Below, one piece after another: positions 29,173-36,097 of a DNA stretch of 36,097 nt. A program made the position numbers and the translations under genes. The stretch is taken from contig JAALKG010000009.1 of the NCBI GenBank assembly GCA_011088145.1, forward strand, positions 1 to 36,097, written 5' to 3'. The notes under the pieces were generated by a model. The model was not told the origin of the DNA. It worked only from the letters and a program-made list of their open reading frames with translations, and searched no databases. The stretch comes from Cyanobacteria bacterium MH1_Bin12 (GTDB lineage: Bacteria; Cyanobacteriota; Cyanobacteriia; Cyanobacteriales; Cyanobacteriaceae). How positions within the stretch are numbered: position 1 is the stretch's first letter; each line of letters starts with the position of its first letter.

Positions 29173-30165
29173 TTATGTCATGTCTATTTTTGTCGTCTTA
29201 TCCAATAAAATTTCGATCGCATTTACAATCAAATGTGGTTCATCTATCCAAACAAAATGACTACTTAAATTAGCTTCAAGTTGAGTACAATCTGTTGAGA
29301 ACTTATGTAATTTAACGTGCATTTTATCTCTTAATTTATTAAACATTTTTAAGGGAATTAAAAAAGTCCAAAAAGAAGGATGAAAAAACGATTTAGCTTT
29401 GATATTAACGATAGGAAGATTACCAAAATTTTGAGCAATACTTACTTGAAGACCACTTTGTTTTAAACTAATCATTTCCCTTGCCATTGTGAGCCAATGT
29501 TTAGGATGACAAAAAGAACGTTTAGTTAAACTTAAAGAATGAGAAGAAAACTTTCTTAAATTAGGTTTTAATATCTCAAAAAACCCTACTACTTTAGCAA
29601 GTCTAATAATACCTAATATTGAACCTAATATTGATATTAGAAAACCAGCAGTAAAAATTATTTTTAGCACTTTAACTAACCAAGGAAGGTTTAACATTTC
29701 ACTCTCATGAAGCCCATCTGTGAATACAATTCCGACAACTTTTTCGGGAAACATATGAGCATAAAGTCTGACATTATAACTACCAAAAGAGTCTCCAATT
29801 AAAATATAAGGAGGTTCAATGTCTGCTTCAGTTAGCAATGTGTTTAATTCTTGAACTATTTGCTTACTAGTTCGAGGTTTCCAACTATGTTCACTCCAAC
29901 CATATCCTGCTCGATCGTAAATTAATACTTTTGTCAGTTTAGATAGTTCATCAATTAGTAGATAGCCTTCTAAACCTCCTAAACTGTGATCCAAAATGAT
30001 TGTTGGTTTACCTGAATTATTGTTTCCTTTTAGGCAGTAATGTAATTGATTTTTTTTAATGTTGATTAACTTACCTGCTGGTGGTTGTTTATCTTCCCAA
30101 AAAGTTGCGATCGCATGATAACTTGTCGTTAAAATCAAGATAATTATTTGTATTGGAATAAACAT
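29173..30165 (-). CDS. Alpha/beta hydrolase with N-terminal membrane segment
   Basis: A 330-residue serine hydrolase. A hydrophobic N-terminus (2-22) is a signal anchor or signal peptide, so it acts in or beyond the plasma membrane. The triad candidates are S126 in LIGDSFGSYNVRLYA (nucleophile elbow GDSFG), D150 in VFTDGLHE, and H311 in WIDEPHLIV. The oxyanion segment is LDHSLGGLEGYL. DRAGYGWS is typical of the family. A second hydrophobic stretch (about 165-195) lies in the cap. It is convergent with fadE, ending 16 bases from it, and divergent from the next hydrolase. Substrate unknown; the setting suggests an esterase or lipase. Confidence 0.8.
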   Translation of the reverse strand: MFIPIQIIILILTTSYHAIATFWEDKQPPAGKLINIKKNQLHYCLKGNNNSGKPTIILDHSLGGLEGYLLIDELSKLTKVLIYDRAGYGWSEHSWKPRTSKQIVQELNTLLTEADIEPPYILIGDSFGSYNVRLYAHMFPEKVVGIVFTDGLHESEMLNLPWLVKVLKIIFTAGFLISILGSILGIIRLAKVVGFFEILKPNLRKFSSHSLSLTKRSFCHPKHWLTMAREMISLKQSGLQVSIAQNFGNLPIVNIKAKSFFHPSFWTFLIPLKMFNKLRDKMHVKLHKFSTDCTQLEANLSSHFVWIDEPHLIVNAIEILLDKTTKIDMT

Positions 30166-30268
30166 TATTAACCTTTTAATTTTTTCTTACCAAAATTATA
30201 GTCATATTCAATTAATAATTAACAATTAACAATCAACAATTTCTTTTCTGATCAAAGGAGAAAAAATA

Positions 30269-31885
30269 ATGAATACTAAATCAAAAAAAATAAAAAATCG
30301 ATCGCCTACTGAAGAAAAAACTGTCAAAAAAGAGAAAAAAACAAACAAAGTATTATTACGTTTTTTACGTTATTTAAGTAAATTTTTTAAGAATAAACAA
30401 ATACCTTATGTTACGAATAAAACTTGTGAAATTTATCTGGGAGAAAAAAATCATATTTATCAAAATAAATGTCGGCAATTATTACAAACTAATTTCCAAT
30501 TAAATCATCTACAAGTTAACCGCTTTTTTGAAACTTCTATTGGTAATAGTCTTTTAGATTGGTTAAAACGTTTCTTTAGAATTGACCATCCAGACAAAAA
30601 TCAAACTCTAAGAAAAATGATGGTAGAAATGGCAAAAAATCGCTATGGAGTATCTTTGTTTAGTCTTTTAGAACAAGTTTCCCCAGAAGTTGACTTAGAT
30701 ATGGAAAAAATCATGTCAACGATGACGGATGTACAAAAATTGGTTAAAGATACAGAAATAATTCTCAATACTATTCAAGAATTATCAGAAGCTGAATTAA
30801 CCAATCAACCGACTCAAGATTTTGCAACATTACCAGATTTACGCTTTCCAGGAAACTTTGAAGTCAAAGAATCTCAGGTACAATGGGAAATTTATAATCA
30901 GTATTTTCAAAAAGCAATAGTCGAGATTTTATTATACCAACCCGCTTCTTTTGCCGAAGAGACAATACCCGTGATTATACAATCTCATGGATTAGGTTCT
31001 AGTCCTGAAATCTTAAGTAGTTATGCTCGTCATCTGGCTTCCTATGGTTATCTTGTGGTGGCAATTAAACATTTAGGTAGCAACACTGAATATTTAGAAA
31101 AAATGTTGTCGGGCAAGGCATTAGAAGTCTTTGAGTTATCGGAATTTATTGATCGCCCTTTAATGGTAAGTTCTATATTAGATGAACTAGAGAAACAAAA
31201 TCAAACAAAATGGGCAGGAAGATTAGATACTAACCATGTAGGTTTTATGGGTACGTCTTTTGGTGCTTATACTGGATTCATGTTGGCAGGGGCTAAATTT
31301 GATTTTAATAAATTAGAAACAGCTTGTGAACCTTTGACAGAAAATCCTAATATGTCAATGCTTTTGCAATGTGAAGCCTTAAAACTACCTAGACAATCAT
31401 ACCAACTAAAAGACGATCGCATTCAAGCCTTATTTTGTTTGGACTCCTTTGGTAGCGAAATATTTGGAGAACAAGGTACTAAATCAATTTCTGTTCCCAC
31501 CATGTTAGTTGCTGGTAGTCACGATTTTATCGCACCCCTTGTCTTTGAACAAATTCGTCTTTTTCAATGGTTAACTACTGCTCAACACTATTTAGTTTTG
31601 ATCGAAGGTAAGTCTCATATTCCCGACTTTGATTTTTTCACCCGAAGTATTAATTTACAATGGAAAACAAATCAAGTCCCAAGCATTAAAATTGAGAAGA
31701 GAAATACTTTTGAAAACTATATACAAGCTTTTAGTACTGCTTTTTTTAATTTTTATCTCAAAAATACCGAGTCAGCTCAATCCTATTTGAGTTCTAACTA
31801 TGCTCATTTTTTAAACCAAAATTCTAATAATCTTTGGCTTATCAGTCGAACTTCAAGGGAATTACTAACTGCAAAATTATCTTAA
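30269..31885 (+). CDS. PAF-acetylhydrolase/dienelactone-hydrolase-like esterase
   Basis: A 538-residue alpha/beta hydrolase. The basic, Lys-rich N-terminus (1-45) has no clear signal peptide. Residues 45-175 resemble the cyanobacterial DUF1400 domain that precedes many hydrolases of this kind (QVNRFFETSIGNSLLDWLKRF). The hydrolase part (about 200-520) has IIQSHGLGSSPE as oxyanion segment, nucleophile S330 in GFMGTSFGAYTG, D419 in VAGSHDFIAP and H450 in EGKSHIPDF, the layout of PAF-acetylhydrolase II-like enzymes. AAAGGAG lies about 10 bases before the ATG. The following lipase gene starts 19 bases after its stop, so the two are probably cotranscribed. Confidence 0.78.
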   Translation: MNTKSKKIKNRSPTEEKTVKKEKKTNKVLLRFLRYLSKFFKNKQIPYVTNKTCEIYLGEKNHIYQNKCRQLLQTNFQLNHLQVNRFFETSIGNSLLDWLKRFFRIDHPDKNQTLRKMMVEMAKNRYGVSLFSLLEQVSPEVDLDMEKIMSTMTDVQKLVKDTEIILNTIQELSEAELTNQPTQDFATLPDLRFPGNFEVKESQVQWEIYNQYFQKAIVEILLYQPASFAEETIPVIIQSHGLGSSPEILSSYARHLASYGYLVVAIKHLGSNTEYLEKMLSGKALEVFELSEFIDRPLMVSSILDELEKQNQTKWAGRLDTNHVGFMGTSFGAYTGFMLAGAKFDFNKLETACEPLTENPNMSMLLQCEALKLPRQSYQLKDDRIQALFCLDSFGSEIFGEQGTKSISVPTMLVAGSHDFIAPLVFEQIRLFQWLTTAQHYLVLIEGKSHIPDFDFFTRSINLQWKTNQVPSIKIEKRNTFENYIQAFSTAFFNFYLKNTESAQSYLSSNYAHFLNQNSNNLWLISRTSRELLTAKLS

Positions 31886-31904
31886 AGGAGATTAGCTAAT
31901 CATA

Positions 31905-32777
31905 ATGATGCAAAAAGAAGGATATTTAACAACCACAGACGGTAGCAAGATTTATTATCAATCTTGGTTACCGTCAAACCAACCCAAAGCGATTATGATT
32001 TTAGTACATGGACTTGGTAGTCATAGTGATTGGTTTAGCAATGTTGCAGAAAAATTAGTAACAGCAAATTATGGAGTTTATGCTTTAGATTTATATGGTC
32101 ATGGCAAATCTTCTGGACAAAGAGGTTATATTCACAGTTGGTCTGATTTTCGTGATAACTTAGATGATTTTTGCCAATGGGTAAAGTCGCAAAATGCTGG
32201 TCAACCTTTATTTATGCTCGGTCATAGTTTGGGTGGTTTAATTGTTATAGAATATATATTGAGCATGTCTGGTGCGATCAAAGGTATAGTTCTTATAGCA
32301 CCCGCTTTAGGTAAAGTTGGTATTTCCCCTGTGAAAATCTTAGTCGGAAAACTATTGTCTTGGATTTATCCTCGTTTTTCTCTTGATATAGGTATTGATG
32401 AAACTATGAGTTCTCATATTTCTGAGGTCGTTTCAGCTTACAGAAATGATCCGTTAAGACATACTCAAGCAACTGCTCGTTTTGCTGAAGAATATTTCAA
32501 AATAGCTCAGTGGGTAGAAAATAATGTCGTTAATTTATCGACACCAATTCTTGTTTTGCAAGGAGATGAGGATGTTGTGACTCCAGTCGAGAGTACCAAA
32601 GAATTCTTGACTCAGTTACCTGATATAGATAAAAAGTATCAAGAATATAAAGAAGGTTATCATGATTTACACCATGATTTGTGTGAACAAATAGTCATCG
32701 AAGATATTGTGAAATGGTTAGAGAAACAGTATGAATCTCTTCAACATAAATTACATATTTCAAAGTTGGGAATGTAA
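31905..32777 (+). CDS. Monoacylglycerol-lipase-like alpha/beta hydrolase
   Basis: A 290-residue soluble serine hydrolase of the Hydrolase_4/PldB/monoacylglycerol lipase group. The oxyanion motif is ILVHGLGSHSDW. YALDLYGHGKSSGQRGY is a family signature. The nucleophile is S108 in LGHSLGGLI, the acid D223 in LQGDEDVVTP, and the base H253 in EGYHDLHHD. Its probable action is release of free fatty acid and glycerol from monoacylglycerol or lysolipid. The Shine-Dalgarno site AAAGGAG overlaps the stop of the upstream hydrolase. Two consecutive ATGs (31905 and 31908) could start it. Together with the upstream esterase it would supply fatty acids to the neighbouring beta-oxidation genes. Confidence 0.85.
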   Translation: MMQKEGYLTTTDGSKIYYQSWLPSNQPKAIMILVHGLGSHSDWFSNVAEKLVTANYGVYALDLYGHGKSSGQRGYIHSWSDFRDNLDDFCQWVKSQNAGQPLFMLGHSLGGLIVIEYILSMSGAIKGIVLIAPALGKVGISPVKILVGKLLSWIYPRFSLDIGIDETMSSHISEVVSAYRNDPLRHTQATARFAEEYFKIAQWVENNVVNLSTPILVLQGDEDVVTPVESTKEFLTQLPDIDKKYQEYKEGYHDLHHDLCEQIVIEDIVKWLEKQYESLQHKLHISKLGM

Positions 32778-32824
32778 GGTCTACAACCAGAATAATATTG
32801 CAAATTTGGAGAAATCACATTAGA

Positions 32825-34216
32825 TTAAATACAGACAATTAATTTTTTATAAATACTCAAAAAGCGATCGTTGCCATAGGGCTGTTCATTATCATCCTCG
32901 TCTTGAATAGATCCCTGAGATGTGGATACTATAATCATCCCCAAGGGGTCGTATAGTACTTCAGCTACATTGTCATTAATATCTGTAATCTGGAATGGTG
33001 CAATCAGATGATAGTCAATTTCCGCTTGAGTTTGATTACCCAAAGCATCCTCAACAGAAACCAAAGTCAGAAAATAAGGTTCATCGTAGCGATAGAGCGT
33101 CGAGCCGCCATCCAAACGCTCTATTTGAGACAGGAGAAAAAATTCCTCATTGCTTAGATAATGGTAGGTTTCTCCTCGCTGCCACCAATAATCTGAGTCA
33201 AAATAGTAGTATCCTTGTTCTTCGAGTAAACTAGCATTAACACGATCGCCTAAAGTATCTGTAATTAATTCATTGGTAAAACAAGCAGATTCCGTGTGGT
33301 GAAGTAATGTTTGTTCTCCAACTTCTTCCCAAGGCAACGCACCAGTCTGATTATCATTCCAGTAGTAATTACGACTCCAGCCTATCAATCGGGCTTGAAG
33401 CGTTGTGGCTTCAGGAGATAGTAATTCGTGAAAATCTTGAGCTGAGGCAAGGACTGTTCTTAATGTTGTTCTTAAACTATGATATTGAAAGAGGCTATCT
33501 GATTCCTCAATAGTTAAACCAGCCACCTCAAAAGCTTTGCTTTCAGTGGGAATAGCCAATTCACGACGATCGCTATTATCAATAATTAAATAATCTTGTC
33601 TCGTAGCGGTGATGTAGAATCGCTCTTGAGCAGGCAACCTATCATCTGAGCTTCGACGAGGATAAGCGATAGTACAGGCTTCTCTGAGATTGCTGTAGTT
33701 ATCAACTTCTAGGTTAAACTGATGAACTATACGAGGATCTTCAGGCTCCTCTTCATAACTGTAACTAAGCGGCTCGCTCTGATAGGCCATAAAGCAAGCA
33801 TCATTTTCATCCTGGGACGGTTGTAGCCTTCTCATTCGATAGGCATTTTGGGTCACTTGATAAGGATGATCTCCCCGTTTTCCTGTTAATCTATTGGTTC
33901 AATAAATCTCTTGACGAATCACCATTCCTGCCAGAGAACGAATACCTTCTTCAAATTCATCCGCACCCAGTTCTCGAAGATTTTCTACCAAATCTCTCGG
34001 CAATAAACCCTGTTGACGATCGCCTTGGTAATATTGTTCCCATCGACGAGTATCCCAACCAAAAGCTCCATTATGATACCAAGTTCGAGTGCAGGCAGGA
34101 GTAGTATAAGTTTCCGTTTCAGAATCTGTTCCTGTAAACACTTCCGAATCATATTGATCTACTAATCCAAATCCGCGAAAAGCTCTTTCTTCTCCGTCAT
34201 AATAGCCGCCAACCAC
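32825..34216 (-). pseudogene. Internal fragment of a Tc-toxin TcB (TcdB-like) gene
   Basis: About 460 codons resemble the middle-to-C-terminal region of the TcB subunit of Tc insecticidal toxins (beta-propeller/RHS cocoon). Recognisable pieces are GYYDGEERAFRGFGLVDQYD, MVIRQEIY, HPYQVTQNAYRMRRLQ, DPRIVHQFNLEVDNY with AYPRR, and DINDNVAEVLYDPLGM. Full TcB proteins have about 1500 residues, with an N-terminal SpvB domain and a partner TcC; all of that is missing. The frame is interrupted once, by a TGA at 33899-33901 between MVIRQEIY and TNRLTGKRG, and stays in phase across it. The 3' end runs into an unrelated tail (SIYKKLIVCI). This is a decaying transferred gene, next to other foreign fragments. 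Confidence 0.72.
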
Positions 34217-34638
34217 TCAGCAAGCTTTGGAGCAAAACGCATCAAAACCGTTTCCCACTCCATACCACCCGCACCACCACGCGGTACTCGCTGTCAAACT
34301 CTTCAAACGAGAAGATCGGGCTCTGGTAATCGGGGTTGTCGCTACCAACTCAGATGCGATCGCCCGCTGCCCTCCATGTGTTTTTACCAACTCAGCAATA
34401 TCTGCAATCTTAGCTGCAACTAAGATTGTATTACAATCATATTTCAAACCTGCCTAAACCTCAACCGATCAGGAGCAACCACCGTGTAGTCACGGGCGAA
34501 ATCCGTGATCGGCAAGCGTATATCAATATATGCAGGGTTGGTAGAGAGGATAGCTGTTTCCACGTTTAGTGTGCTGGCCTCACATGCCGAGTGGTATGGG
34601 AGGAGAGTCAAACACTTCTCCCTATCCCGATTAGACAC
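34217..34638. other. Unassignable coding debris
   Basis: Protein-like pieces appear in different minus-strand frames. One is DYQSPIFSFEEFDSEYRVVV, another MEWETVLMRFAPKLAEWLAA, and a third ends DFARDYTVVAPDRLRFRQV before a stop at 34444-34446. None has a sensible start and I recognise none of them. They look like gene remnants between the toxin fragment and the nitroreductase-like gene. Confidence 0.4.
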
Positions 34639-35748
34639 TTATACCACCACCGCTTCGATAGGACGTCGCAATGATCTTGGCATTTCCGGCCCGCGACCAA
34701 ATCGAACAACAAGATCAGGCCTTCCACTTGTCATACCAAGAAATTTGGCAAATTGTGGCCGAAGAGATGAGACCTCAATTGGTTGATTCAGATGTGCATT
34801 TCTCACACCCAGCACCGCTGCCTGCAACGCAAAGCGCTCGAAAGCCCTCCCAACTTCAATCCAGTGATTCTTATCATCCATTTCTGAAACAAACACGGCA
34901 ATCCCGGCAGAACTTCTTACATGTCTCGCATACTTGTCGTTTTCAGCCTTTTCGGTGAAGAGAAGGTCAAACATCGAGCTACCAAGCCAGGCTGGAAAAG
35001 ATGGGTTTCCGGAGGAACCCGAGAACAAACCATCTCCAGTTCTTGCCGCTTGCGCTCCGTTGAAGCGCAGCCAATCCTTGAGTTCTCTGACGAAAGCCGG
35101 ATCCCGCATCTGGGAGGTGTTTCCCTGGATCACGAAGTCAAGAACATTCTCCATGGCTTGCCGGTCCGTGAGAAGATGAGCTCTAACGCCGTTGCCTGTG
35201 CCTGCGGCCTCGAGAAGTTTCAACTCTTGGGATGAAAGTGCCTTGGCATCAAATTCTCCCCGAGTCGATTGTCGGACAGGGATGGCTTCGAATAGTGGTG
35301 ACGTCAACGGTTTTGCTGTTTGCAGGATGATGTCCAATGATTCACTCGATCCCGCGCTGAAAGTCGTCTCTCCATGAAAGCCTAGTGCCGCCGCTGCATG
35401 GATGAGATTTTCAGCAGCGCACCCAAGGCTGATAAAAAGATGGTGATCGTCAGGATCGACGACTGGGCATCGGCGCTGAAAATCAGGAAGGATCGAGACC
35501 CCCTCTTTCCCAATCCAGTACTTCCAGCACTGCGTGTTGTGGCTAGATGGCGCAAGCGTCGCATAGCGGACAAGCTCAAGCATTAGAGCGGGGGCGCTGC
35601 CTAAATTGTCTTGGGTGTGTCGCCAAGTTTGCTTTACAGAAGCCTCGTATTCCGCTCGTGATTTATGAGAGTGTAGTGCGTAGCCCCCAACAGCAACACT
35701 CGTACCCGCAACAGCTGCAGTGGCGATAAATTTTCTTCTCGATATCAT
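34639..35748 (-). CDS. Tat-exported nitroreductase-family protein (Acg-like)
   Basis: A 369-residue protein starting MISRRKFIATAAVAG: a twin-arginine signal (SRRKFI) and a hydrophobic stretch ending around residue 25, so it should be exported folded with its cofactor. The mature part resembles the Acg/Rv3131-like nitroreductase family: RYATLAPSSHNTQCWKYWIG near residue 61, RQSTRGEFDAKALSS near 157, and FERFALQAAVLGVRNAHLNQ near 310. These domains bind flavin; Acg-type members often have altered catalytic sites, so activity is unsure. The gene is intact but clearly richer in GC than the rest of the window, with different codon use, and lies among pseudogenes, which points to recent transfer. 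The Shine-Dalgarno site is weak and very close to the ATG (AAGG). Confidence 0.72.
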   Translation of the reverse strand: MISRRKFIATAAVAGTSVAVGGYALHSHKSRAEYEASVKQTWRHTQDNLGSAPALMLELVRYATLAPSSHNTQCWKYWIGKEGVSILPDFQRRCPVVDPDDHHLFISLGCAAENLIHAAAALGFHGETTFSAGSSESLDIILQTAKPLTSPLFEAIPVRQSTRGEFDAKALSSQELKLLEAAGTGNGVRAHLLTDRQAMENVLDFVIQGNTSQMRDPAFVRELKDWLRFNGAQAARTGDGLFSGSSGNPSFPAWLGSSMFDLLFTEKAENDKYARHVRSSAGIAVFVSEMDDKNHWIEVGRAFERFALQAAVLGVRNAHLNQPIEVSSLRPQFAKFLGMTSGRPDLVVRFGRGPEMPRSLRRPIEAVVV

Positions 35749-35820
35749 GACCTTAGTCTCTTGATGGTACCTAACTTAAATTGTACCGCAGTTGTGATAT
35801 AATATGATTCATGATTACAA

Positions 35821-35840
35821 ATTACCGCATTTGCAGTAAT
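35821..35840 (-). promoter_or_regulatory. Palindrome upstream of the nitroreductase-like gene
   Basis: ATTACCGCATTTGCAGTAAT is a 9-2-9 inverted repeat with one mismatch. It lies about 75-90 bases before the ATG. A related half-site, GTACCGCAGT, occurs at 35783-35792. This is the form of a MarR/TetR-like operator, but no regulator gene is seen. Confidence 0.4.
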
Positions 35841-35877
35841 AATATCAAGCCCTTCTTATTCCATTTCTGACTCTCCT

Positions 35878-36081
35878 TTTCTTAACCAAGTTTGACAAAG
35901 TATTCGACTTAAGCATATGAGTCGTCGTATTGAAACAAGCTATCTTCACTATATTGTCAATTATATCTGTTTTCACAATAAGCAACATCCTCAAGATCTC
36001 AGATTAGAAGAAATTAGGGCATATCTTTCCCATCTTGCCATCAATAGACATCTCCAAAAATTTGTAATTGATTTACAATAA
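35878..36081 (+). pseudogene. N-terminal remnant of an integron-type tyrosine integrase
   Basis: From the ATG at 35917, 54 residues match the SAM-like DNA-binding N-terminus of integron integrases. The stretch RRIETSYLHYIVNYICFHNK corresponds to the usual YSxRTExAYxxWIxxFIxFH, followed by HPQDLRLEEIRAYLSHLAIN. The frame then breaks after NRHL and stops at 36081; the catalytic domain is absent. Upstream in the same frame FLNQV and QSIRLKH also fit the family, separated by one TGA at 35893-35895 where relatives have Arg. That would be a CGA-to-TGA change. It is a dead recombinase piece, in keeping with the transferred DNA beside it. Confidence 0.65.
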
Positions 36082-36097
36082 GCATTGTAACCATATA

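Noticed and set aside
34227-34457. A plus-strand 76-residue frame in the debris region.
   Set aside because: It is the complement of minus-strand fragments that look more protein-like, and it has no start signal.
33899-35895. Two lone TGA codons in otherwise open frames could mean TGA is read as an amino acid.
   Set aside because: bicA and fadN end in TGA at family-typical positions, and both affected genes are truncated in other ways. Simple nonsense mutations explain this better.

Overview
The window comes from a unicellular, AT-rich cyanobacterium. Three things point there: the frequent octamer GCGATCGC and its GCGATCG variants (HIP1-type sites), a bicA bicarbonate transporter, and typical cyanobacterial families (PatA-type DUF4388 response regulator, hexamer-repeat NACHT protein, OprB-type porin, CHASE2 protein). 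The gene set suggests the Cyanobacterium/Geminocystis area, but I cannot fix the genus from sequence alone.

Layout. 1-1.6 kb: two broken genes, a 3'-truncated CHASE2 protein and the 3' end of an OprB-type porin behind a very strong ribosome binding site. 1.8-13.7 kb: mostly housekeeping genes, namely a HAD phosphatase, carB, an orphan ECF-type ATPase, a PatA-type regulator, a small double-glycine leader peptide, thiC behind a TPP riboswitch, and bicA. 13.8-16.3 kb: IS debris (transposase C-terminal remnant, hairpins) running into a NACHT NTPase gene whose 5' end it has overwritten. 16.5-19.7 kb: fabH, a lipoprotein and metK. 19.8-20.3 kb: a tiny ribbon-helix-helix regulator gene with a palindromic operator, then two adjacent mobile-looking repeats.

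20.5-32.8 kb is the most notable part. Four same-strand genes encode a FadD-like adenylating-enzyme homolog, a FadN-type 3-hydroxyacyl-CoA dehydrogenase/enoyl-CoA hydratase, a FadA thiolase and a long FadE-type membrane acyl-CoA dehydrogenase. Three alpha/beta hydrolases follow, one of them monoacylglycerol-lipase-like. Together they look like a lipid-to-acetyl-CoA module: lipases release fatty acids, FadE, FadN and FadA carry out the beta-oxidation cycle. Cyanobacteria are generally described as lacking beta-oxidation. The activating enzyme is odd: its ATP-binding P-loop is destroyed and the segment that carries the catalytic lysine is missing, so where the acyl-CoA comes from is an open question.

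32.8 kb to the end is a graveyard of transferred DNA: an internal piece of a Tc-toxin TcB gene with one in-frame TGA, unassignable debris, an intact GC-richer Tat-exported nitroreductase-like gene, and the N-terminal remnant of an integron-type integrase. Two small dispersed repeat families with TATAGC...GCTATA ends lie between genes throughout the window.
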